Shown piece by piece: positions 23,161 through 34,379 of a stretch of 64,000 nt of DNA. Within the stretch, counting starts at the first letter, position 1. Every line of letters begins with the position of its first letter. The stretch spans positions 352,681,087 to 352,745,086 of the forward strand of contig OZ010790.1 in the NCBI GenBank assembly GCA_963932465.1. Reading direction: 5' to 3'. Below the pieces are notes generated by a model. That model was not told the origin of the DNA. It did not search any database and saw only the letters and a list, made by a program, of their open reading frames with translations. Position numbers and translations under genes: made by a program. The DNA comes from Maratus speciosus (lineage: Eukaryota; Arthropoda; Arachnida; Araneae; Salticidae).

Positions 23161-24648
23161 AGGATTCAAGTTCTTATCAATACGTAAATAGCCATAATCT
23201 AGTACGGCTGATGTGAAATACATGCATGAATCAGGTTTTATGATATAAAAGTGTTAATTTCAATGCTCACAAAATTTCTGCAAATTTGAGCGCTTTACAT
23301 TTATCACATTACTTCTCTACGTCAATTTTATAAATTTACAAATCTTATCAAAAGAAATATCCTTCTTTGTTACATATTTAGATCGATCTTTTAAATTAAT
23401 TGAACGAAATTGAAAAACATAATTAATCATAAAATAATTTTTGTTTTTGGATTTCACTTCTTTTCTGTTGAAATAAATAATAATTAAAAAAAAACAATTA
23501 AATAATGTATAAAAAATATATATTTTTTTAAACTTTAGAATACTTTCATAAAACATTGTTTATTATATTTGCGTTAAAGAATATTGAATTGAAGTATTTT
23601 TAGAAGAATTATATACAAAGGGAAACTACACTTTTACACAATTACAGTTGCACAATTGGTTCAGAAATGTTTAAAACTTGACTATCGTAAAACCTATTGC
23701 GTTTAATGTAACCCAATTACTACTAAAACTTTTCCATTTAACTGTTTAACTATTCAGTTTTAGCCAATTTTCACATTTTGATGTAATCCATTAAAAAGTA
23801 AAATACAATGTAAACAAATTAAAAATACTGTGGTATTCATTAAATTTAACTTTAATGTATTAATATGTTATTACTTGTTTTATTTAAAAAGTATTGAAAA
23901 AAAATCAAAATTTTGTAAGAAGAAGTTTTTATATTATTATAAAATAAATGGAAAATTTTATGTTTTAAATATTTTACTTATATTTTGAGAGTGTCCTATT
24001 CGTATTAAACGAATAAACAAAAAACTGATTGTAATGAATTTTAAACCACTGCGATATAATCACCAATTAAAATAAATTTGTAAGTGCAATTAAAAATGAA
24101 AGTGAAAGTACTTAAATTTAGTCTGCAATTATGTATCCAACATTTCTTGTATTTCCATTAGCTGCGATTTATTACATTGGATGATTCAGTTATCAGATTT
24201 ATTGTCATAATAAATACTGTTTTATGAGTGGATTGTGCCCGACAGATTTATTCAGAGTAACTCCGTCGACAGAGTATTGGCAGCTTAGGCCAAAAGTTTC
24301 CTGGCTCGAATGGTGGACTGGGCACATTTTTGCCCATTTGGAATACTGGAAATCGTGTGGTTTATTAACCAATTAAACTAATTTCGTTCAAAATAATCAA
24401 GTGAAAATATAGCATTCATTCTCGTGTTAAGATAAAATAATACAATAATATAAAGAGTTATATTTCATTTGTGCTGATAGTACAATATCACTGTACAGAA
24501 GATTATGCTTGTAAATTAGATAATTATACAAGGTGTGTTCTTTTTTTACGCGAAAGGCATTTTTTTTTAATTTACCAAGTGTCACGCAAAACTATTTTAA
24601 AACATTATTTATGGTTTTTTTTATATAACTAACAACATTTATAACATA
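23161..24648. other. AT-rich DNA without recognised feature
   Basis: No repeats paired and no protein similarity seen. Confidence 0.55.
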
Positions 24649-24889
24649 TTAACCCATTACCCGCTGGTGTTGCGCTCACGCAACGGTCAAAATATTTGCT
24701 CATGCTTAAATTAATTATTTTGCCACCACTATTTTAGAATTTAAAAAACTGCCTTATTTATTGGTAGAAATTTTGATATTTTAATAAAGCGAAAATTACC
24801 TTTCTGAATTTGTGGTGGCAAATGACTTTCAACAAGAAATTTAAAAATTCCGACTGTATAGTTTTGGCGGTTAATGGGGTGGAGGTTAA
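24649..24889. mobile_element. Possible TTAA-flanked short element (piggyBac-type)
   Basis: Left end TTAACCCATTACCCGC is followed by the palindrome GTTGCGCTCACGCAAC. This is the same layout as the piggyBac at 11953 (CCTTTTACCCGCC then GTTCCACAAGTGGAAC). A partial mirror, GGCGGTTAATGGGG followed by a TTAA at 24886, is the best right end. The right side is poorly matched. Confidence 0.4.
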
Positions 24890-25541
24890 GTGAGTTGGGG
24901 TTAAGTGGGAAACACGAGAAAATATGTATTACATTATGTTCTTTAGATTTATGTTATGTCTTATAAAGAACAAAATTTGAAAGAAATTAAATAAAGAAAG
25001 AAATAAGGCATTTTCTTCCTTTTAAGAAATTTGGAAAAACACATTATTGAAATTTTAATTAAAAAATTATTTGTGCATTTTTTAAACAGTATAAAATTTT
25101 CAGTGTGATTTTGTTGCAAAAATATTTTTATCAATAATTCTCACATAAAATATATCCGTATAGTCAATTGAAATAAACTTTATATGTCATAAAATCTCTA
25201 AACTATTGATTAAATTTAACTATATAAAATACTTTTTTAGAATGTTTTATCGATTTAAATTGGGTTTATAATTTATCTAGTAACTAGTTTTTTTTTCTTT
25301 TTTAATTCCTGATAAATAATCGTGGAAAGATTGATGACTTCTCGTTATGCGTGTTTCTATCTTTAGCTTATCTCTTAAAGGTAACTAATATTTTAAACCT
25401 AGTACTTTAAAGAATTTATACTTAATAATAGTTTATAATAAAGAAGTTAGTGCTGACGTAAAAAGGTAGATCGTATAGGTAATTCTTATTTAGTTTTTAT
25501 CTATTCAGTTTTTTTCTGTTAATGTCTTTTATCTAAAATGG
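24890..25541. other. AT-rich spacer
   Basis: No feature recognised. Confidence 0.5.
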
Positions 25542-26057
25542 TTAACCCTTCACTGTACGATTTTTTCGATTTGTATGAAAAAAATTATTTGAATTCTATA
25601 TATCGTTCTATTAATCGGAAAAATAGTAAAAAAAAAATATATTTCAAATTTTCATCTAAAATTGGATATTGTTTGGCGTGTACCCTATGCACACAATTGG
25701 GGTTTTTAAATATTGTATTGCTATATTTTACAACTAAATGAGCTTAAATTAATTATTTTTATCTGCTGAACACTCTCCAACTTTGTTTATAATAATATTT
25801 TTAAGTATTTAGTAAAAACAAAGAAAGTAAATTTTACCTTAATAACTTGATCGAATTTTATTTTGTTTCCGAAGAACAAATTCTAATTTTTTGTCAAATG
25901 CAAACATCTGACATGGACAAAGTAAGAGTTATTTCATTCTTTGGACTGTTCTTAAACGGAGATAGAGATCATATTGGCCAAATTCATGGCACATAATAAG
26001 AATTACAGTGTTTTTAAGTATACGCCAGATATGGCACGTCGTGGAGTGAAGGGTTGA
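25542..26057. mobile_element. TTAA-flanked element (piggyBac-type), decayed
   Basis: Left end TTAACCCTTCACTGTACG and right end CGTGGAGTGAAGGGTTGA mirror each other over about 14 bases. The right target reads TTGA, one change from TTAA. A short open frame (25538-25741) inside has no recognised domain. Confidence 0.5.
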
Positions 26058-26240
26058 AGTCTCAAAACAGAAATCTGTTTAAAAAGATTTAGCTCTAAAA
26101 GGTTTTACTTTATTTATTGTTACATAGATTTGAACCTGTGTATCACACAGCATGAATGTAGTTATACACGATTGATTTTTAAAATAAACTGAAGACAAAT
26201 AATAAAAATAAACGGTCAAATGCGAGTACTACCCGGCCGC

Positions 26241-27596
26241 AGAGGGTTCCGTACAATAAATATATGAATTATTAACTGTATTATTAAAAACATCCTTGCT
26301 AAAAGAATTATAAGATTTTGTAAAAAACTATACAACGCAGGGTTGGGTATAGCTGTATATACTAGAAATATATGAATGGACATACAATAAAAGTTGAAAG
26401 GGATATGGATCCTAAATAATATGAAATATTGCTATTCAGTATAACTCTTTTTTATCTTATCCTAATATGTTTATGATGAACTTAATTCGATTCTGACAAT
26501 AAAAGTAGTACATATTTAACATGCATTTGGCATAAAACTAAATTTAGAGTACTATTCATCTTTTCTTTTTACAGTACAGATAAAACAAAACACTTGTTCA
26601 AAGTTTAAACTTGCCATTGTGCTAAATGCGCTTCGAAGTACGAAGGAGGTCGCAACGTTGCAACGCCGACTTGGTCCGTGCCGCGTTTTTCCAGATAGGT
26701 TTTTAATTAACAAATTTGACACAGGATGCGTATTGAGAAATACACTCAATGTAAACTAGTCGCGAAATACATAATATTTGTGTGATTAATTCTGATTAAA
26801 TTAGTCTATTTTTAATAATTTGACGTTTATTGCTTTATACTGTTACTAGGCATTGTATTACACAAATATATCATTAAAAGTTGTTATCTAGGCTCTAAAA
26901 GCCGATGGTATATAGAGTACGCCGCCCCTGTCCTTATGCATGTCCAAACCGTCCGTGTGTTTAAAGATTAATATCTCAGCTAATTATCGAGGATTTTTTT
27001 CAAAAATTATTATCAATAATTCTTTAATACTTCTTGCACAATAGGTACCTCTAGCGCTCCTCAAAACCTTTGTTGAATGACCGTAAATCGATATTTGTGT
27101 GTAACGGGAAAAATGCTCTTTTCTCAAGAACTATGTGTGCTAGAGTGATCGCTATAGTTTTCCTCCGAGGTTTTACTTAACGTCTACTCACTCTAATTTT
27201 TTTCATAATTTAAGTTTCAGTAGATTCGGATATAGAGTGGGGGGGGGGGCATCTTTTTGCACTACTTTTTCGACGATATCGCTGAAAATGTAATGCTTAA
27301 AATTAAAAGAAAAGTATTTTTGAGATCAACGTATGGAATGCTTTCACACGATACCCCACACATATAGAGATAAAATATTTCTTTTTTCTATTAACTTAAT
27401 TAGTCTCTCTACATTTGTCCTAAATATATTTGAGAATCCTTAATAATTTCTAAATATGTGGATCAATAGTCTTTGTTACTTCCAACAATTTGAAATTTCA
27501 CGTTCATATTTTACAAGTAATATGTCTGTGACAGACAGGTAGACAGACACAGGAGTGATCTTATAATGGTTCCGTTTTTACTTTTCAAGTACGGAA
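26241..27596. mobile_element. Candidate composite repeat with GGTTCCGTAC/GTACGGAA ends
   Basis: AGAGGGTTCCGTAC begins at 26241. GACAGACAGGTAGACAGACAC then a CTTATAATGGTTCCG...CAAGTACGGAA hairpin closes at 27596. A widespread arthropod repeat has just such a start, an ACAGACAGACAG tract and a terminal GGTTCCGT...ACGGAACC hairpin (recalled). The interior is long and mixed, including a possible transposase scrap at 26595-26742, so this may be one element interrupted by others. Confidence 0.35.
26595..26742 (+). pseudogene. Possible N-terminal scrap of a Tc1/mariner-type transposase
   Basis: One frame reads LRSTKEVATLQRRLGP and then VFPDRFLINKFDTGCVLRN. In the arthropod transposase group also seen at 62463 the N-terminal helix-turn-helix typically has a similar run: R-x(n)-P-x(5-6)-I-x(3)-F-x(2)-TG. 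The resemblance is short and has no catalytic motif. On the other strand an open frame covers the same bases (26552-26749) without a recognised domain. Treat as a suggestion only. Confidence 0.25.
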
Positions 27597-28517
27597 TGCT
27601 AATAATGAATTGATAGAATGAAATATTTCTTAATGTTATTTTTGCTTCTCTTCATAAATAAGTAATGTATTTCTTATTAACATTTTAGTAAAACACTTAC
27701 TATTCGCTGCATAGACATTTACATATTGCAGCTTTAAACGCTGCTTCTATGTTATGTTTCGTGCGATTTAGAAGGGGAAATGGATTTTGTGAAATACATA
27801 ATTTGCGGAAATATTAAATCCCGTAACGGATGAAATAATAACGCCACCTTATCCAGACACTAATTAGCTGAAACAAAATATGTTTTATGGAAATGCTTCA
27901 TTTTCTGTTACTTCACATTAACTGGGGAATTTTGGTAATTCTTCCAATTTATACTTTTTGCAAACATTAAAGTTTTTGTTGAAATGTTATATAGTATATA
28001 TTATTATTTTTTTTTAGAATAGTTTAATTTATTACATCAAATTACTAATAATTTGTGTAAGGTTAATTATTTTATGATAAAAAAAAAAAAAAAACTTCTG
28101 TATGTTTTAAATTTCACAACAGTACAAGTATCATATAAAATTACGCACTTTAATATCTTTCGTTATTTTTCTATGATTAAATTTATTCATAGACATATAC
28201 ATATATAAATAATTCGTAATGCATATAATTAGAATAATTCACAATTTTGATTGAAAAAAAATGTTAAGACATGCATGGTCTCTATTATTTAGAAAATTGT
28301 TCATATATATATATAGATAGATAGATGTTTTTTACGTTTTATTAGAATTAAATTTCTGAATATTAAGTGTGAATTATAAAAACACCCTAGCCGTATTACA
28401 TTTACATGTCACATGCATGAAACAAAAGAAAAGTTTTTTGACAAGGAAAAATAATTTTTTTTATCAGAATGAAAATATATAGGTTAACATTAATTACAGT
28501 ACATATAAAAGCTTTTT
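27597..28517. other. AT-rich spacer
   Basis: Contains an A run near 28079 and an ATAG microsatellite near 28313. No gene recognised. Confidence 0.55.
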
Positions 28518-28623
28518 TCAAAAATATATATTCTAAAAACACACTCAAAATATATATTAAACATTTAATTGCTAAAAAGGACGTCAAACGTTAATAAAAT
28601 ACATTAAAAGATCTTAATAATTT

Positions 28624-28659
28624 GACATGTTTCGATTGAATTTACTCAATCATCATCAG
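28624..28659 (-). ncRNA. Hammerhead-ribozyme-like motif in left pseudo-LTR
   Basis: On the minus strand the core reads CTGATGA, an extra T, stem GATTGA / TCAATC with loop GTAAAT, then GAAAC-AT-GTC. This fits CUGANGA, helix II, GAAA, and a two-base-pair helix III (AC/GU) ending at C before the cleavage site. The unpaired T beside helix II and a weak A-U helix I are departures from the canonical fold, so activity is uncertain. Confidence 0.6.
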
Positions 28660-28730
28660 AAAAACAAATAAACACAAAGATGGAAAATGACAATAAACTA
28701 TGACAAATGAAATTTAAAAACTCAACTTAA

Positions 28731-29186
28731 GCTCAAACCGCTAAAACTCAACTTAAAAAGTTTGATGTAAATTTAATTGCTAGACCCCCTCCTAAATTAA
28801 AATCAATTTTAACCACTAGAATTGACCCTATTGATAAATTTGACCTTTCCGGTGTTTATATCATTCCTTTTCATAAAGAAGGTGGTTATAGAAATTATTA
28901 TATTGGCATGACTCAGAGAAAATTCCAAGTGAGATGTAAAGAACACATTGCATACATAAAATTTAATAGAGGTAAAACCGCATTATCTAGGCTAAATAAA
29001 ATAGAAAACATAAATATTTTGTTTAATGAAAGTAGATTAATTTATAGGTCAGATTTTTATTTGCAACTTTTTATTAGAGAATCTATTGAAATTTACGTCA
29101 GAAACTCAATGGTCTGCAATGATTCCTTGTCATTTCAAATCCCAAATATTTGGATTGAATTGTTAGATAATTTGAAAATAAAATAG
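28731..29186 (+). pseudogene. GIY-YIG endonuclease domain of a Penelope-like retroelement
   Basis: This domain nicks target DNA to prime reverse transcription of the element. The frame is open from 28731 (a stop lies at 28728) to TAG at 29184-29186, about 151 codons with no internal stop. GVYIIPF lies at residues 41-47 and NYYIGMTQRKF at 55-65, the paired motifs that name the family. R68 with EH at 71-72, and R116-E117 in FIRESIEIY, fit the conserved arginine and catalytic glutamate. NSMVCNDSLSFQIPNIW near the end matches the usual C-terminal stretch ending in a tryptophan. Normally this follows a reverse transcriptase in the same protein; that part is missing, so it is a truncated copy rather than a working gene. 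It lies exactly between inverted arms carrying hammerhead-like motifs. Absence of stops suggests a fairly young copy. Confidence 0.8.
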
Positions 29187-29297
29187 GGCAACGTGAAACA
29201 TGTTAAAATATTACACGCGTGATTTTTATTTATTTATATTTAAATTTCATTTGTAATAGTTTAATGTCATTTTCCATATTTGTGTTTATTTGTTTTT

Positions 29298-29333
29298 CTG
29301 ATGATGATTGAGTAAATTCAATCGAAACATGTC
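29298..29333 (+). ncRNA. Hammerhead-ribozyme-like motif in right pseudo-LTR
   Basis: This is the plus-strand partner of the motif at 28624-28659, identical across the core: CTGATGA (29298-29304), helix II GATTGA/TCAATC (29306-29311 and 29318-29323), GAAAC (29324-29328), ATGTC ending at 29333. The predicted cleavage is after C29333. Only three A-U pairs (29295-29297 with 29334-29336) are obvious in helix I. Confidence 0.6.
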
Positions 29334-29521
29334 AAATTATTAAGATCTTTTAATGTATTTTATTAACGTTTGACGTCCTTTTTAGCAATTAAATGTTTAA
29401 TATATATTTTGAGTGTGTTTTTAGAATATATATTTTTGAAATATTTTTAATAGACGTATAAGAGAACTTCTGCTTATAATTTAATAACATATAAAAGCTT
29501 ATAAAAATGTTTTAATAAGCA

Positions 29522-30219
29522 CTAGCAGGCTAAGCCCGCTGCGCTGGTCTATTTTTCAAAACAAAACATGAATCAAACATGAAATCTTTAATTTGAGTTT
29601 GTACTTTAAAGCAACATGGACCTTCACCTCGAATGCCCTTTTGCATTGCTGAAAACGAGACGAACGCCATTGCGCTGTTGCATTATGTTATACGTTGGGC
29701 AAAATTTGGACTTTTTTGACACAAATCTTTTCGTTGATCATTTTTAGTAGAGTTTGGTGGAGAAATGAGGCAGTTATGACAACATGAGTTTAAATATTCT
29801 CCAATTAAATCTAAAATAGAGAATATTATAATGGTTGCAGTGATTAACCATTGAGTTTAAATAATTTTTAGGTGATTCATTTTCATTTGATAGTTTTTGT
29901 CTTCTGTAATTTTCAAATTCAAATAAAGCTTAATATATAAAAAACACTATTGGCAGGTGACCAGAAGATTATAGAAAATTAGTCCAATATATTTTAAATA
30001 CCTTCCTAAAAGAACAGATGATATGCAGAAAAAATTAAAAAGAAATGATGAATGAAAAACAATATAAAAAATTTAGGGATTTTAGGGATATTCGTATCCT
30101 GTTCTGGTTGGCGCAATTGGCGAAGAAATCCAAATGGCACCGAAAGACCGTTTTAGCAATTTTTTTAAGAGACGGAAAAACATGGTTTTAAATTTTTTAT
30201 AAATATACAGAGAAAGAGA
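29522..30219 (-). mobile_element. Possible Helitron-type non-autonomous element
   Basis: On the minus strand the 3' end reads GCGGGCTTAGCCTGCTAG followed by T, that is a short hairpin-like stretch then CTAG|T. A candidate 5' end A|TCTCTTTCTCTG lies at 30219. The 3' signal is fair, the 5' one weak. Sequence near 30100-30215 recurs inverted at about 31301-31430. Confidence 0.35.
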
Positions 30220-30682
30220 TAGACATATAAATACATATTATATACGCATATAAATAAATGGTACTACTTAGTTAACCCGTCGAACAATTTCGCCAAATTA
30301 TATAAATCGCTAAACCACTCGCCAAATTATACAAATTGACGTATATATTTTTTTAAATAACGAAAGAACAAATGAATTAGTATAACATTAATAAAAAATA
30401 CAAATAAAACGGCGGGGAAGAGTTCCATATTTTGTGCCGGTTTTATTGGCGAGCTTTTTTGGAATTAAATGAATCGATGTGGTTGCGATCTTTATCCTTC
30501 GGGGTTGCTTTTTTTCTGGAATGGATTTCATTCATATTTTTTTTCCGTAATTTTTTGCATTTAGCATATTTTTTGGTGGAAAAAATTATAACTTTTGTTT
30601 TAATTTGATATACATAATAAATATAATAAATATATAAAATTATATATAACTCAACAACATTTATTTATAAGTGTATATATTA

Positions 30683-30878
30683 GGCACAGATGTCATATAC
30701 TTTGGCGCGATTTTTTCTGACGCCGATGTCATAAATGCAACGGGTTCTTAATTGACGCCAAAGTATCGTTATTTTGCTTGATATGGTAACCCGGATAGTG
30801 TTGTTCATACTGTTGATGTTTTCGCCAAATTGGCGCCAGAAAAAATCGCGTCAATATGCCGTATATGATATCTGTGCC
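30683..30878. mobile_element. MITE with GGCACAGAT ends
   Basis: Left end GGCACAGATGTCATATAC and right end GTATATGATATCTGTGCC are inverted. Inner blocks GCGCGATTTTTTCTG and CAGAAAAAATCGCGT also mirror. ATATTA stands just outside the left end and two bases outside the right, so the target duplication is unresolved. Confidence 0.75.
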
Positions 30879-30990
30879 AGATATTATTTATGTATAAGGT
30901 ATATCTCTGTATGTAATATATATACATAAAAATAAAACTAACTGTATAAACATCGTAATTTTTTAACATGTGACTTATATATCATTTATT

Positions 30991-31287
30991 GGTACTATTT
31001 AGTTATCCCGTCGACCAAAAATCTATCGCCAAACTATAAGATTAAATGGCAATAATGCTTGATCGTAAATGTCACATTAACTTGACTTTAAGCAAGTTAC
31101 ACGTGTTTACGTCATGAAGTGATTTTTATTTCGACTTTTTATTTGTATTTTTATTAATGTTATACTAATTTATTTGTCTCTTTCATTATTTAAAATAAAA
31201 ATTATGTCAATTTGTTATAATTTGGCGAGTGGTTTGGCGATTTGTATAATTTGGCAAAATTGGTCGACGGGATAACTAAGTAGTACC
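30991..31287 (+). mobile_element. hAT-type MITE, family G1, inner copy
   Basis: A 297-base element with ends GGTACTATTTAGTTATCC and GGATAACTAAGTAGTACC. The flanks CATTTATT and TATTTATT agree at 7 of 8 bases. It is inserted in the outer copy of its own family and in the reverse orientation. Subterminal words TTGGCGAG and GGTTTGGCGA are shared with the outer copy's left arm. Confidence 0.85.
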
Positions 31288-31587
31288 TATTTATTAACTG
31301 TATGTAAATTTATAAATATTTAAAGACCAAGTTTTCCGCCATCTTGAAAAAAAATTATAAGATGCTAAAAAGGCTTTTTGGCGCCATTTTGGATTCCTTC
31401 GCCAATTACGCCAACCAGCACACGATAAGTAACTCTTCCCAAACGGTGAAATAGGAATCGCCCGATGACGTATTCACGTGTAACTTGCTTAAAGGCAAAT
31501 GAATGTGACATTTACGATTAACCATTATTGGCTAAATCTTATAGTTTGACAATAGATTTTTGGTTGACGGGATAACCAAGTAGTATC

Positions 31588-31990
31588 AAATAAATATACT
31601 ATATATTTATACATGTTTTCATAATTTTTTATATTTCATATTTTATATATTTATTATAAATGCGAAATTAAAACATAAGATTATATGACAAAGGTTGAGA
31701 TATGTTTATAATATTACATCTACAGAAAAATATTGTTTAAAACTTTTAAAAAATCACGGAGAAAAAAAATATTTATATCAAGAATATGTATGCAAAATTA
31801 TTATTTATCCACCAGTGGCATCAAGTAATAAAAAATATCAACTCCAAATGCTGAAGATCGCAACATCCACATTGAAACATCTATCGCCAAAAGAAGCTCG
31901 CCATAAAAACCAGAAAGGTATATGGAACATTTCCCAAAATTTATTTCAGCAAGCATGCAGAATGTTTTTGTATATACGTATATATAATAA
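31588..31990. other. AT-rich spacer with overlapping unrecognised frames
   Basis: Open frames of about 95-100 codons occur on both strands (31695-31994 plus, 31801-32091 minus) and overlap each other. Neither shows a domain. I treat them as chance. Confidence 0.5.
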
Positions 31991-33950
31991 CTAGCAAACC
32001 CCGCGGCTTTGGTCGCGTAATAGTTAAAATATGCCAAGTGATATTTGCATGAATATTTTTTATTAGAAGAACACTTTTTGGAATAATTCAAAAATTAGAA
32101 ATTAAGCTACAGTTTGACAAACTTCATTATAAAAGTACAAGAGACATAAATGAGATCTTAGTTACTAAGACGAACTAAAACTAATTCCAAATAAATGATA
32201 ATTTAGAAAATATTTTGAGACTCTTATGCTCATTTCATACGCTCATTTCAGTATTCATTTGAAGTTTTGAATTTCTCAGAAACAATCTTAACACATTTAC
32301 ATCTTATAATTAACCATTCTGTCAAATTCCAAGCTTCTTGTCTAACAATCTACCACGTCTCTGGTGTTAGTGGCATCTACATAATATGCCGAAACAGAGT
32401 TAAAATAGAATGTCTCGAAAAATGTTAGACTGCCAAAATTAATTTGCCAACATTAACCTTGAAATCGGTTGGTATTTCCTAATATTCTATAGAAAACGAA
32501 ATTTAGACGTTTTTAAAGGCTTTCTTGTTGTTCCTGCCAACCAGGTAGTAGTGACACCGGCATAAAATATAGCCCGGTATAATAGGTATATGATCAGGGA
32601 CTATCACTCTTGATTCGCAACCAATAACTTCTGTCATGGGTTTATTACTTCCTGAGATTCCATAGAAATCTTAATCTTAACTCTTTTAGAATGCTTTTCT
32701 CTCCCTCCCTTCGCTTCACCCTTTTTAATTTCGAATTTATTTTCGACTGTTCTTAGAGGACATTTATATTTTATAAGTAACTACCGTGCTATATTTAAAG
32801 TTTGTAGTCTCTTCAGTACCGCACAAATCGCAATTTAGAAAGCTTTTTTCTCCTGCAACCTTCTAGGAGTTGCAGCACTGACATAAAATATAGCTTATGT
32901 TTGAGAAGGTTCCATCACCATAAATTTCCAACCATTACTTTTGAAATCGGTTGGGTACTTTCTGAGATTGTGCAGACATCGCTATTTAGAACGTTTTTTA
33001 GAACTCTTTTCGCGCTTTTATACCCCTTTTAAATTTCAAATTTTTAAGGAAATGTTCTTAGAGATCATTTATATCTTATAAGTAACTACAATTCCAAATT
33101 TCATGTTTCTAGGACCTTCAGTAACACAAAAATCGCAATTTCGGATGTCTTTTTGCTCCTGCACCTCCTTTATTGGTAGTGGCCCAACATAAAATGTAGC
33201 CTATGTTATAGCAAGGGTTGTCACCATCACTTTGACAACATTATTGTAAAATCGGTTTGGTACTTCTTGAGATTGCGTAAAAATCGCCATTTAGAAAGTT
33301 TTTTTAGAAAGCTTTTTACACATTTTCACCTCTTTTAAATTTCGAATTTTTTAAGAAATGTTCTTAGAGACCATTTTTATCTAATAAGTAACTACCATGC
33401 CAAATTCCATGTATTCGGGCCCTTCAGTAACACAAAAAATCACAATTTCGAACTTTTTTTGCTACTGCACCCCCTTTAGGGGTAATGACAACGACATCAA
33501 ATGTTGCCTATGTTGGAGCAAGGTTTATCACTATCCTTATGACGCCAATAATTTTTATTAATTAGTCTGGTACTTCCTGAAATTGCATAAAAATCGCCAT
33601 TTAGAACGTTCTTTAGAACGCTTTTCTCGCATTTTCACCCCTTTTTAATTTCGATTTTTTTATGAAATGCCCTTAGAGATCATTAGTATCTTATAAATAA
33701 CTACCATTCCAAATTTCATGTTTCTAGGCCCTTCAGTAACACAAAAATCGCATTTTTAGAACGTTTTTTGCTCCTGCACCTCCTTTTGGCCAGGGACACA
33801 GACATAAGATATAGCCTATATTCTAAGTTGGACTAACACAATCATTTTGATACCATTACTTTTGGAATCGGTTCGATAGTTTCAGAGCTGCTACAAATTT
33901 TTACCTGCTACAAATAAACAATTTTTACCTCTTTATAATATTAGTATAGA
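31991..33950 (-). mobile_element. Helitron (non-autonomous), copy 1
   Basis: On the minus strand the 5' end reads A|TCTATACTAATATTATAAAG (from 33950) and the 3' end CGCGACCAAAGCCGCGGGG-TTTG-CTAG|T (to 31991). TC at the start, a GC hairpin a few bases before CTAG, and insertion between A and T are the classical Helitron signs. There is no Rep/helicase frame. Most of the body is a ~305-base tandem repeat. Confidence 0.85.
32533..33900. repeat. Tandem repeat of ~305 bases inside Helitron copy 1
   Basis: The word CTCCTGCA (or a variant) recurs at 32852, 33154, 33462 and 33771, steps of 302, 308 and 309 bases, with a more diverged unit before at about 32533. Each unit also contains CATAAAATATAGCC, CTTCAGTAACACAAAAATCGC and ATCGCCATTTAGAA or variants. 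Confidence 0.85.
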
Positions 33951-33979
33951 TAACGCATAATTGCATAAATATTTGGCTT

Positions 33980-34206
33980 AGATGCTGTATATTCCCACGG
34001 CCGCCATCTCGGATTTCTTGGCGATTTTTTGTTGGCGTTTATTGATAAAGCAACCCCAAGGTTTATATTTTATTATTTACATTTTATTTTCGTTAAGCCT
34101 GGCATGCAATAAATCGCTGCTTGGCGACTTTTACTACTCGGCGGAAAAGGGGTTTTCACACTAAGAAAAAAATCCAAGATGGCGGCCACGGGAATTTAGA
34201 GCATCT
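33980..34206. mobile_element. MITE with AGATGCT ends
   Basis: Left AGATGCTGTATATTCCCACG and GCCGCCATCTCGGATTT mirror right AAATCCAAGATGGCGGC and CGGGAATTTAGAGCATCT. The AAGATGGCGGC core sits in both arms. Target duplication unclear. It lies 30 bases from the 5' end of Helitron copy 1. Confidence 0.8.
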
Positions 34207-34379
34207 GTTCCAAATATACTTAAGAATAAACTTTAGTTCCAAAACTTTTCAAGCAGTGAATGTTTCTATACACGCAATTGGCGATAGTATTATTAAAAAA
34301 AAAAAGAATAAAGAAAGAAATGGAAGAATGGCTAATATTCGGTAATTTAATTTCTAGCCCGCAAAAATCACTTGTTTGG

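Larger units (their letters stand above)
28518..29440 (+). mobile_element. Penelope-like element fragment between inverted ~200-base arms
   Basis: Left arm 28518-28716 and right arm 29241-29440 are reverse complements almost base for base (blocks TTAGCAATTAAATG, GGACGTCAAACG, AAAAGATCTTAATAATTTG). Between them lies an open frame with a GIY-YIG nuclease domain. Penelope-like elements are flanked by pseudo-LTRs that may be direct or inverted and that carry hammerhead-type ribozymes (known for the group). Both arms here carry such a motif. The reverse transcriptase part is absent, so this is a 3' fragment with a pseudo-LTR on each side. Confidence 0.8.
30260..31587 (-). mobile_element. hAT-type element, family G1, outer copy
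   Basis: Ends are GGTACTACTTAGTTAACCCG and CGGGATAACCAAGTAGTATC, flanked by a perfect 8-base duplication AAATAAAT (30252-30259 and 31588-31595). Its left subterminal DNA corresponds to the right side of the inner copy, so it lies in the opposite orientation. Net length without insertions is roughly 830 bases. No transposase found. The interior also holds a MITE at 30683-30878. Confidence 0.85.

Noticed and set aside
31695..32091. Overlapping ~96-99-codon frames on both strands
   Set aside because: Mutually overlapping frames without motifs; one runs into the Helitron 3' end, so coding is unlikely.
34160..34200. AAGATGGCGGC as a regulatory (YY1-type) site
   Set aside because: The word is part of the inverted arms of the MITE at 33980-34206, so its presence is explained without regulation.
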